This document shows positions 32,748 through 44,700 of a stretch of DNA of 64,000 nucleotides, piece after piece. The notes beneath the pieces were generated by a model. It was not told the DNA's origin and ran no database searches. It was given only the letters and a program-made list of their open reading frames with translations. Every line of letters begins with the position of its first letter. Within the stretch, counting starts at the first letter, position 1. A program made the position numbers and the translations under genes. Origin of the DNA: Cryptomeria japonica (Eukaryota; Streptophyta; Pinopsida; Cupressales; Cupressaceae); assembly GCF_030272615.1 (NCBI RefSeq), contig NC_081411.1, forward strand, positions 44,281,517-44,345,516. Direction: 5' to 3'.

Positions 32748-35700
32748 GTAAGTACTAATCATTCTGTACCCTTTTTCTTTTTCTTTTGTATTGTAGAAGC
32801 CCTTTGTCATATCTTATGAACTCTTACCACTTTTCCAATTCTATTTTAAAATACTATTTTAAGTTTTTCCTCTCATGTGGGGATTTGCTTATAAAATTTA
32901 ATTTTAATTCTATATATAAATTTTCTGTTTTTGTAGATATTCTATTTTTAATTGTTTTAGTATTGCTAATAAATAGCATTTTTTATATTTTTTAAATTAT
33001 TAAAAAACTATCAATAAAATTTATAAGTATTGTTGAGTGTTATAAATGAGGAAAATATTAGTAAGTTGTATAACTATAAATAATGAAAATATTTAATTTA
33101 TTAAAATTAGTAGTTTTTAATTTAATGTTAAAGATAGTGTACAAAACAGAGTTACATTATGAGGAGCATCTCCCCCAAACTAGATCAGTACGATCACAAA
33201 GTATCAAAAAATTTTAAAATTTGGAATGACGTAGATCAACAGTTAACAAAAAGAGGATTACCGGTGGGTCATATTTTAATTACATGACCCAATTACATTA
33301 GTACTATAGTCTGCTTGGTCACACTCAAATGCGCCTAAAGGAGGCACAATCTCTGGATCCATTGTAATGTCCCACCTGGCCTTGTCCTTTTATTCCTTGT
33401 TCTTAGCCTCAATCTCTTCCTTGGTGATCTGTTTTTCTTCAAGATGCTTGTTAACTCTAGTTCCTCTTTGCTCAAATTGTTCTTACCATGTTGAAGAAAT
33501 GGGCAGATTGAATATCAGTCTTGTACACCAACATGACACCTCCTTTAAGCAGCAACCTAAATCTTTCTTTGGCAATCTCCATCGTATCTGAAACCTGTAA
33601 CATGATAGTAAAATACGTGAGTTCGCACTCAAACTCAGTAAGGAGCCTTCTTTTGGACTGAAAAATCTCTTTATTCTTCCCTTTCCACAAAAACCAAAAA
33701 ACCAAAGGACTCCACTTGTAAAAACAAACCAAAATTTGTTTAAGACAGCATCAAATTTATCAACATAACCGGCAATAATTTCTATCCAATTAAAGCCTGC
33801 ATTATCATTCCAGGAGACAGGTAAACCAAACATTAAAGACCTTAGGCAATAACAAATTTGTAATGAAAAAACAGATGTTCAAAAGTCTCAGGAACATTAC
33901 AACAATCACAGATCCTAGTAGGCAAACCACGACTGTGCAAGAATCAATAGCAAGTTTTTTCAGAAGGAGAAGCCAACGAGAACAAGTTTTTGTAGGTTCA
34001 AGATGATTATGCCATAAGTGGTCCAAGGTCTTAAGGCGTTTGGAGTCCAGCCAATCTAATTTCCAAGCTTTATCAAGCCAAGCATAAATATCTCCCCAGG
34101 CAACGTGCATACAGTATATCTTGTAGACTGAAACAGGTAAGTTTTGTGCCATCTTGCCATCTAATATTCTCAAACAATTCTGAATTTGTTAAATTCTTCC
34201 TTGGGGAACCAATCCACCAAATCTCTAGCAATCATGGTGTATGCCTTTTTATGAGAAGGAGGAAGTCCAAACTTAAAGCTCAATTGCTCCCATGTCCCAA
34301 GCTTACCATCCACCAGAATATCCTGTAAAACATTGACGCCTACTGCATTTCAATATTTAGTATATCAGCCTTGGATCAAATCCAATGGCTTCTACAAGAC
34401 CTCACCAAATAAATCTGCTTGTAACCGAATAGGGAGGAGAGTTGCACACAACTGCTCCATTGTTAACAAGATACCTTACTTGAGCCCATGCCTTCCACAA
34501 GGATGCAAAAACCTCGGAACCATAGGTCCTAACCTCAAACTGGCTAAAGAGTATATCTTGTAGATTAATAGGGGTCCACAATTTTCCTTTTTTTGGTGTA
34601 GACAAACTCAAGTTATTCGTAATCAATACTTTCCATGGCTCATCCTTTTGGGTGGCCTTAAAGATCCATTTTGAAGCAAGTGCCATACCTTGAATTTTCA
34701 AATCCTTTAAGCCCAACCCACCTTGGCATTTTGGAATGTAACACCCAAGCCCAAGATACACCGTGTCTCTTTTTAGATCCCTTGCCATCAGACCATAAAA
34801 ACTCTCGTAAAATATTTTGAAGTTTGTTAAACTACACATTTGCAAATAGCCAGGTAGAAGCATGATAAATGGCATGAGATGCCAAGAATTTCGAACCACC
34901 CAAACTCTCCCAGCCAAGGAGAGGAGGTTGGTTTGCCAGTCGACATTTCTAATGTTTCCTTTCAAGTTTCTTAAAAAATAAAAAGCCAATTCCACATGTC
35001 TTGGAGAAGGAGAAATAGAGAAAGGGTTACAAAGGTACTTAACCACTTTAGAGAGGACGGACCATCCCCATCCTTTTGAAGCAAACTAGCTAGGACGATT
35101 AGAAGACGATAAATGGTATGAGATGCCAAGACTTTCTGAACTACCTGAACTACCTGAACTCTCGGAGCCAAGGAGAGGAGGTTGGTTTGCCATTTCTAAT
35201 GTTTCCTTTCAATTTAAAAAAAGCCAATTCCACATGTCTCAGAGAAAGAGAAACAGAGAAATGAATACCAAGGTACTTGATGACTTTAGAGGTGTTGGAC
35301 ATCCCCATCCTTTTGAAGCAAACTAGTTAGGAGGATCATTTGACCAACCAATAAAAATGGACTTATGAGGAGCAACCTTAGACCCAGAGGCATTACAAAA
35401 AATCTGTAGTTTGCCCACAATATTATTAAAGTTAGCTTCAAAAGGTTCAATGCAAAGAGCAGTATAATATGCAAATTGGGCATTGAAAAGTTGATCTTTG
35501 TTGGGAATCTTGATGTCTTGTAAGGGAGGGGAGATGAGATCAGATTTGAGAATGTGATGAAGTGCATTTGCCGCAATTACAAATAAGGTAGGCGCAATGG
35601 GACAACCTTGTCTAATGGACCTTTGTAGTGTTATTGGCCCTGGCAAATCACCATTGACATCAATAACTGTAAATGAATCCTTGAATAAAATACTAATCCA

Positions 35701-38700
35701 ATTGCAAAACTTAGAAGGAAATCTAAAGGCCTAACACAAAACACCATTTGATTTTGTCGTAGGCTTTCTCAAATTCTAACAGGATGATGGCCACATTTTA
35801 ACCATCTTGTTTAACCTAGTGCATATCTTCGCAACTTGTTATCAGATTTTCCAAGATGTATCTTCCTTTTATGAAACCAGTTTGAGTCTTTGAAACAATT
35901 TTACCCAACACCTTTGTGAGTCTTCTAGCCAAAGTCTTTGCCAAGATTTTATAGGAGAGGTTCAACAAAGTAACAGGGCTCTAGTTCCTTATTTGAGTTT
36001 TATCCTCATTCTTGGGAATGAGTTTAATAATACCTCTATTGATGTTCTTGCCCAAGGACTTGTTAACAAATGCTGCATTATAGAGGTCTAGGAGTTTTGC
36101 ACTAATCCAATGAATATTTTTCTTATAGAATTTAGCAAGAGACCATCAAGGCCTAGGGACTTCCCATTGGCAAGAGAACACATGGTGCAATATAACTCTA
36201 GAACATAAAGGTCCTTATCCAAATTCATAGCATCCTCATCTGAGATCTTTCTAGGGATCATTTTTTCAGACAAAAATCCCTGGCATCTTGAAGTAAATAA
36301 GTTTTGAAAGAAATCATGGAGAGCTGACTTTAGAAAAGTTTGGTCACTTGAGGTTTGACCATTATGAGAAATGGCTTCTCTACCTTACAATTACTTGATA
36401 AGGTGAAAGAAGTACTTAGATACCCAATCCCCATCCTTCAACCAATTCATTTTGCTCTGATTTCCTAAAATTGGAATTTGTAGTTCTAAATTTATCTGAG
36501 TAGAGTCTTTGTCCTGACTAATTTGGCCTCCAATAATTGGTTAGGGCCTTGTCTTGCATCTGTACTTCAAGCATAAGGATTTTTTTCCCGCAGTAGGTTA
36601 TCGATATTGTTTCCTGTGCATAGCTTTTGTTTTACCCATTATCTAAAAGAGACTCCTCCAAACCTCCACCAAGGAGTCCCAAACTTGAGTAGGGTTTTTG
36701 TGCTTGTTAAGAGCTTTAGTAATAGCAGTAACTGATTTAATGGCCCCCGAACAGGCTTCATCATTTAGGAGAGAGACACTAAGCTTGGAAATGCTAGCTA
36801 GATCTAGGGGCCACAGTCGGGGTAGTAGAGGTATCCCAAGGAACATTGATAGCAATAGGAGAGTGATCTAAAATTGAGGAAGGGATCACAAAAACTGCAT
36901 TGCTCCCTTCAGGACAATTAAAAGTGAAAAAAGACCCATTGTCATAGGCCCTATCAACTCTGCAGTATATTCTATTTCACATTGACTAGTTATTGCACCG
37001 TGTATAAGAGATGGATGAGGAAGAGAATTTCTTTTTAGCTGGGGGGTCAACCAAGTTCAAAGATCTCTTGAATTTGGACTAAGAGAAAAGTTCATCACCT
37101 TTTCGTAGGGCATCTTTCCCATCTTTTTTATCTTCTTTATATTCAACCATATTAAAGTCCCCAATACATATCCATGGTACCTTAGGGAGGTTGGAAGTCA
37201 TCTAGTTCCAAAGCACTAATCTCTTTCTATAGTCATTAGAAGCATTTAAGGAATCAAGCCAAATTGATCCTCTACAATTTTCAAAGTAACCCACACTAGT
37301 CGATTACAAGGGATGAGCTAGTTTGTACAATGCTATCACCCCATTTAGGATGGATTAGAATAACAGTGCCCCCTCTCCCTTTATCATAGTTTGAAATAAC
37401 AACAATAGCTTTTCTCCAAATGAAGTTCAACACAGTTTGTGCTTGAAACCCAACCACTTTGGTTTCTTGAAGACAAATGAAGTCCATATTAGGCCTAGCA
37501 TTGCAAAAGGCTCTAACCACAAATTTCTTGTCTCCAGATTCTAGCCCTCTTACATTCCAGCTATAGATGTCAAAATTCATTTAGGGTCAGGAGGGGGAGA
37601 ATTTTCTAATTTTTATAAAGCCTGTCAAAGCACTTAGGGATATTGTTTCCTTTATTATTAACTTTTTTCTTAGACCCAGAGTTTGAGTTAGTTGGTTTGT
37701 CCTTGTATTTCCTTTTTTTATTATCCTCTTTTCCAATAACCGGACTTTGAGCCAAAGAAGGGCTAGGCATATAAGAATCTTTATCAAAAGCCTTGTCACC
37801 AGGATTGAGGGTAGAATATATCGCTTGAAGTGCATCTTAAGGAGAGCGGCATATGATTTGTCTGATTTGAGCAGCTTTAGCCTAAATTGAGTCAAGGGCA
37901 AGCTGTTGTGGATTCTTATGGGTCAGAATGGGAGCAATGCTCTATTTTGGTAGAGGGCAAGGGTGGGATATAAGAGCAATTGAGGCCTGAACATGAATAA
38001 TTTCAAGTTCTTCCTCGAAGAGGGGTTGCGGTCCACTAGTGACATAGTACTATTGATAGCCTTTAGGGCTTCTGAATTTGGAGCTTCCTCCAAAAGACGG
38101 CCTGTTTTTTCAGACATCTCAATATCATTAGGACTATTTGACTTAGGAACTTGCCTATCAATCACCATATCATTGTCATTTAGCCCCTCCTTATCTAGGG
38201 TTTGCATTTTATTTTGTCCTTTATTTGCATCTGGTTTGCCCTGATTGGGTTGGAATGCCCCAATAGGTTTCTGTATGATGGTAGGGCAATCTTTTCTAAG
38301 GTACCCATTGTTTTTACAAAAAAAAAAGCATTTAGAGTGTCCAAAACCTTAATATCCTCAGTTATCGGGTTTGCCGGTTTTGGGCTCCAAACGCGAGCTG
38401 GGTTCCGTGCGGGTCTGAGTTTGCATTGGGTTCGCCCTGGGTTTGCCCTGGGTTCGGCCAGGGTTCGCTCTTTTGACGGTGGCAAACCCACAGTCAAAAG
38501 GGTGAACCTTGGCCGAACCCAAGAGAACCCAAGCGTGGACCCGGGTGAACCCACGGGCTGGACCAGTCAAGTCACCAAAAAGTGACTTTTTCATATTAAA
38601 AAACTATTTTTTTTTTGCCTTTTTTGGGCCAAAAATCCTAATCCGCCCTTGCTAAATGCATTTGGCATTGATCAATGATGAAGCAGCATACTATTAAATG

Positions 38701-41700
38701 TATTTAGATTTGTAATTTTGTATATATATAGGGACGAACCCAACCCACGAACCCAAAAGGCAAATTTTTTTTTCCCAAACCCATGAACCGGGTTTGCGTC
38801 TTCGAACTCAATCCCGAACCCAAACCGGTAACTTAGTTAATATCCCATAGATGAGTCTCATTATCAACATTCAAAGAAATTATATCTGAAATCACTGCAT
38901 CAAGGTATAAAGCTATCAAAACCCTAACATTTAGATGAGGTAGAGTGACCTAGGATTCCTCAATTTGTGTAACATTGCCTATAGGTTTCAAAATTTGTGG
39001 AATAAATTTCTTGCTTATTGTGAGTCCTAAAGAAAACCACAAAAAGGTCTTTCTGAATCATTCACCTCCTAGAGAGGAATCCACGACCAGTTGTATTCCT
39101 CCATGAAAGGCAACAGATGAAGGGCATGAGAAATCACTAGAATCTGTGATGAGGGCTTCTTTGTAAGATGATTTTTGCAAAGAGGGCTGAAGATCTTGTT
39201 TTTACGAATCATGATTTTTAGGGGGTTAATCCTTGCTCCCATTGTGCTCTATTTGTTCATCATCGATTGCATTAGTTTCTCCCATGAGCTCGAAGGCTTG
39301 GGAGAGGCAACTTAGCTTACTATGTGCTCGAGAATTGAATATGACCTAGACTCCAAGGCCGAGGGGTGGGTGCAATAAATAATAGGCCAAGCAGGAATAT
39401 AATTCAAATTTTTAAAAAATTCCACATCCTTCCAAACATCAGAAAGAAATGAACACCATTGAGACCCAAACCCTATGACCAAAAGAACGCCAAAAGAAAC
39501 ATCAACAATCCAGACCAAACGCTAGAAAAGGAGGAAGGAGGCAATCAATCATGACAAAGAGCACCAATCTGAGATCGAAGAAATGAAAGCAACACTTTGA
39601 GGGCTTCAATGGCAGAAAACCTTTTGGCTTCCCGAGAACATTGCACTCACTCTCCAATCCAAGCCTAATTTTCAATAATAATAACACAAAATTGTCCCAA
39701 ACTTATTAGATGTTTAAAAAACATTTATGGTACTTATTATTTATCTTTTTCTTATTGTAATAATAGAATTTGGTTTGTAATAGAAAAACAATGTAAATGG
39801 AATTGAATTAGTATTTATTGCTTGATTTGTTAATTTGTCTAATGATTTTGTTTCAATTTTTTGTTTTCAAGTTTACAATATTTGACATATCTCTTCTCTT
39901 TATAAGATTGTGTAGATGCTTTAAAAATAAATAGAGATGAAATTTGTTGATATGACGGAATCTAGACCTTAATTTTTTTGAAATGAATCCACATTTTAGA
40001 TGAGCCATTTTAGTGAATGCCGAAAACATATAACTTCTATGACAAACTAATTTTGACAAATCTGATTTATTTAATTAAATATATCAAGTAATTTGATGTT
40101 GGACAAATACTAAAAATATCGAAGTACATTTCATCCACTAACCCAGAGATTGTAACGAGATGTTTGGTAAAATAAATCTTAATAATTAAGTTATCCTAAA
40201 TATTAAAATTATAACTAACTTGCCAGTTTTGGTAGAAATCTTGGTTTTGGTTCATTGATTCGTGTTATGGATTTGACATTGTTTTTTTGGGTTGTGTTTG
40301 TTAATAGACAATGTCTTGAGTTTCATTTTAAAATTACATTCATTATATTCCCAAAGGTTGCAAAATTTTCTTTACTGCTGAAACAAATAAGATCGATCTT
40401 TTTTCTGACCAGGTGGGTTCATTCAAGGGCCTCACAAATTATAATGATTTCTGCAACCTGTACTTCTCTCACGATCTTTTGAATCTGTCAACAGCCAGCA
40501 GGCCCAGCACTCACATGATCTTACAGCTCTGGTACCAAATGTACTTTTTGAAACACACAAATAAATACAAACTGCTCCAGAAAACAGAGAATTGTAACAA
40601 CAATCAAATTTGATTTTACATGCACAAATAATTTTCTGTTGATCTGATGAGTTACATCTTGCCTCACCGTAGAGGTATTCCTCATTCATTACACCGCTTC
40701 AAACAGCACAAGAACAATCCTTTGTAAAAATTACATCCTCTAAAATTTAATAGTAAACTAGAGTGTTTTCTTCCATGTATTTATTATGCAAAATTGGAAC
40801 TCATAGATTAACTTTAAGACTTCTAAATTAAGAATCCTAAAAATATCACCATATATGCATTATACATGCAATGCATCACACGCTAACACATGGAACATTT
40901 CAAGTCCAGGCACTACAAATCTTGCAAACAATGGATATGCAACAACCTGAAAGAAGTAAGGCATCTGTTACAGAGGATTATATACAATAGTATCTTTCTT
41001 GTCATCCTTTCTTTCTTTATGTTCATCATCTCTTTCAATAGTGTATCCAAGGTTGTTGTAGGGACAAGAGTGGTATTAAGAATAGGGAGATAATGTAGGA
41101 GGTTTGAAGAGGTTGGGATGTAAAAAGCATAGACATTGATTTGAATGAGTTGGAGACATTATCGCGGGTATTTGATATGGGATGAGATGGTAAGATGGTA
41201 TGCTCAAGATTGTGAAATAATGTAATAGGGACAAGAGTGGCTATGGAAGTGAGAGGGTTAGATGTAAACCCTAAACTCTAGACCCTTAACAAGGGTACAT
41301 AGCGTGGTAAAAGGGTAGAATAAGTGAATAAGAAGTAAACCTTCAAATAAAACATTATCAATGAAGCATAGATATGGATAAGGAAGATTACATTTGAAAA
41401 TAGGTTGTAAACTAGAGAAATGCAGATCTAAAAACTCTAAAGATGATGGAAAAGTGTGGGATGGAATATTAGGTGATGCAGGACGAGTCACCAAAATGTA
41501 AAGGAAAATGAACTTTTGCAAAGGTTTAGTTTAGGGCCTTTAGGCCATCAAATAAGATGCTTACATCTCACTCCACCAATTAACCTAGAATAATAAGTAA
41601 GAAATGTAATCTAATGCATTTACGAATTTAATGCTATAGCAGGAAAATTAAATTCAACAAGAATTAGGTACTTACCTCTATGAGAAAAATGAATTAGTTT

Positions 41701-44700
41701 AATATGGCATTGAACTTAAAATTATATGTTACCTAGAAATTCTACCTCTATTGTAAATGTAATGCCTCAGGTTCTATGTTAGAGTTGAGCTCTGTCCTAG
41801 GTTGAGTTTGTGGCCGGTTAGGTTTTTTCTATGTTCGGGGATCTCTCCTCCATGTATAGATCGAATCTTGCTTAGTGTGTACCTTGATTAAATAGCTTAC
41901 CTAGTTTATATACATCTTCTTTTATCTCTACTCTACTATGAGGATGGTGGTATTTTAAAATTCCATCAGGCATTACTGCTATCTTGCTAAAGGATGTGTT
42001 ATGCTCGTTCAACCTTGAAAAACTTCAGTGTGCAAAAACTCACTCCTTAGGATGAGTTAAGGATGATCAAGGAATGAGAGGATGCCAAATGGATGCGAGT
42101 GAATACCTTCAAATATTATCATATAGCATCAAATCATATAAATGCGTGTTTAATCATTCACAATGGATAGTGGAATGGGCAAGGATTGGATCTATTTGAA
42201 TTTAAATTTTGAAAATTTTAGGGTCAAATTGATGGGTGGGGGTCAAATCTCGCATTCAGGGAAACGACTCAAGGCATGAAAATGGTTAGATTCATGAAAA
42301 TGAACCAAGACATAAAAATGGTTAGATTCATGTGGTTTATTGGGATGCGTTAATAAATAGGTGTAATAAGGGGCAGATGTACCAAGATGTGAGCATTTAT
42401 GGATAAGGAAGAGGATAAATGTGCAGGAATGTAAGTTTCTAGGGCTTTGTTAATGCTAGAGGAATTAGTCTAACTTTGCATAAGATTAATTGATTAGTTC
42501 CTTTAAAATCAAAACAAAAGGTAAAGATTCTATCATTAGCCTAAATAGCTTTACTCAAAGATTCAATAGTGAATTATTGGCATCAACACACCTAAAATAA
42601 GGGGTCTATTTTATTAAATTATGACTTTCCATTTTTACACCATTTGTAATTATCATTTAAGAAATCTGAGTTGTTATCATTTCACATAAATTACATGATC
42701 AACAAATACGCACAAAATAATCATCTACAACACCCCTTCATTATATAGTAAACCCCAAATTGACATAAAATTACTTAATTAGTCTAAATTCCTCAAAGAT
42801 TTATTATTTTTACTATTATTGAAGCATCAATATAAAGATTTATTATTTTTACTATTATTGAACCATCAATATAAAGATTTATTATTTTTACTATTATTGA
42901 ATCATCAATATATAATATATTTAAATATTGCTCAAAATAACAATGCGTGGTGCCTTTAGGCATTAGTTGAGTATGGCATATTGTCATGGCTTACTTATAA
43001 TATCTTCAAATTTTATTGCTCTAAATAGAATCATTGATCAATTAATATCACGGATATACAATATAATGATCATAATATTTTAAAGCTATTTAGAACCATA
43101 CAAAAGGTTTTTATTCTTTAGAATAAAATCTTTTTAAAAATAATATATATTGTACTTCTATCCCTTTGTATTCTCTGTAGTTTTACTTTTTTAAATGTAA
43201 TATAATTTAATTTTCATATATCTCAGGCATGTAAATATATTTATTTATTTATCTTCCATTCATCTTCTCTCATGAACAATTGATTCGGTCTATAGCTAAA
43301 ATCTTTTAGAAATATATATATTTATATTAGTTTTAATTTGATTTTTATTAAATAAATTTGGATGATGATTTGTCTTATGGTTTTCTTTTGCTTAGTGATG
43401 AAAAAAGGTTGTTGAAAAGTATTGTAAATTCTGTGATGAAGCACATGAGAAAGGCAGTGAAATTGGAGGTTGCCAAACATCCAGTGGGTCTTGATGAGAC
43501 AATACATGACTTTGAAAGAAGTGCACTTGATTTTTCTCAAAAAGTACAAATTGTGGGGATTGTTGGCATGGGAGGCTCTGGGAAAACAACACTTGCAACA
43601 GAAATATATAACAGGAAAAGTTCCTCCATAAATAAATGCAGTTGTATTTTTGAAGTCCGAGATGCAGCATACAAAAATGATTTACATAACAAGCAAAAAA
43701 AGCTTATGCAAGACATTGGTTTCAGTGCATTACAATTTGATAATGTACAAGAAGGGAAGGCAATACTTAAAAATCGTTTGAGATCTTTTCAGGTTCTTAT
43801 TATTTTGGATGATGTAGATCATGCAGAACAGTTAGATGCTCTATTGCCAGAAATTCACAACTTTGAGCCAGGTAGTTTAATCATTGTCACAAGTCGTGAA
43901 TTGGGTGTTCTCAAATCATGGGGAGTCTCCTCCATTTACCAAATGAAAGGATTAAATCCTAAACATGCTAGAGAGCTTTTATGTTGGCATGCTTTTCTAC
44001 AGTCTTCTCCTCCAAATGAATTTCAAAGTCTTGTTGAAGAGTTCGTAAAAATTTGCAACAGATTACCCTTATCTCTTAAGATATTTGGAGGACTGCTTTA
44101 TGGAAAGCCCAAGGACTACTGGGATTCTCAATTGAATAAGGCTTCAAGATTATTGCCCAATGACATTAAGGAGAGCCTTAAAATAAGCTTTGATGCATTA
44201 GATGAGGAGGAACAGGAGATATTCTTAGATATAGCTTCTTTTTTCATAGGAGAAGAAAAAAGTATGGCTATTGCAGTGTGGGATGGATCCAGATGGAATG
44301 GGGAACATAGTTGGGAAGTACTTGAGAATAAGTGTCTGGTTGAGGTTGATAAGAGTAACCGGATCAAAATGCATGATCAACTTAGGGATCTTGGAAAAGA
44401 CATTGCAAAGGGGAGGTCACCCTACCGTGTTTGGTCAACACAGCAAATCATCGACATGCAGAATCAGTCGACGGTGAGCTTAATATTCTTTTAGATGCTG
44501 TCTAATTTCTCGTATAAAAACCTTGTTCGTTCATTGCTATGCAATCTTAGTTGTTTTATTTTATAAGGTTTCTGTCCTTTTGCATTTTCTATTCAGGAAA
44601 GAGTGCCGATTCGGGGGATTAAAGCGGCAACGGATGATTTCTATGAAGAATCCCATTATGGTACACCTTTTGAGGAGTGCATGGAGCTTGTAAGAGGCTC

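Larger units (their letters stand above)
33470..39690 (-). mobile_element. LINE-A: L1-type non-LTR retrotransposon, decayed, antisense in TNL intron 1
   Basis: From right to left: ORF1 start near 39690, ORF1 core about 39010-38850 (LKPIGNVTQIEES, LPHLNVRVLIALYL), a zinc knuckle near 38320 (CFFFCKNNGYLRKDCP), a linker, endonuclease at 37580-37296, RT parts at about 36273-35286, the thumb/maturase-like region 35046-34402, and a C-terminal part to about 33470. It is broken by many stops, by a 479-bp insertion (38358-38836) and by an internal 245-bp duplication. No poly-A tail or target duplication could be fixed, so its ends are approximate. Confidence 0.85.
32748..43395 (+). other. TNL intron 1, 10.6 kb, filled with transposons
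   Basis: The donor is GTAAGT at 32748 and the acceptor TTTGCTTAG at 43387-43395. It contains LINE-A (about 33470-39690, antisense), a 479-bp DNA transposon inside that LINE, and a 39-bp tandem repeat near 42800. About 32750-33470 and 39691-43350 are AT-rich and show no gene. A primer-site-like GCTCTGGTACCA (40526-40537, complement of TGGTACCAGAGC) hints at a further LTR relic. Phase 2 is kept across it, so exons 1 and 2 belong together despite the distance. Confidence 0.88.

Noticed and set aside
38195-38594. Overlapping ORFs on both strands near 38.4 kb
   Set aside because: They cross the border of the 479-bp transposon and the LINE and come from GGGTTCG-rich sequence.
40526-40537. Primer-binding-site-like GCTCTGGTACCA in TNL intron 1
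   Set aside because: No paired LTRs or coding region could be found around it; kept only as a hint within the intron entry.
42793-42987. 64-codon ORF with repeated peptide
   Set aside because: It is the translation of the 39-bp tandem repeat.
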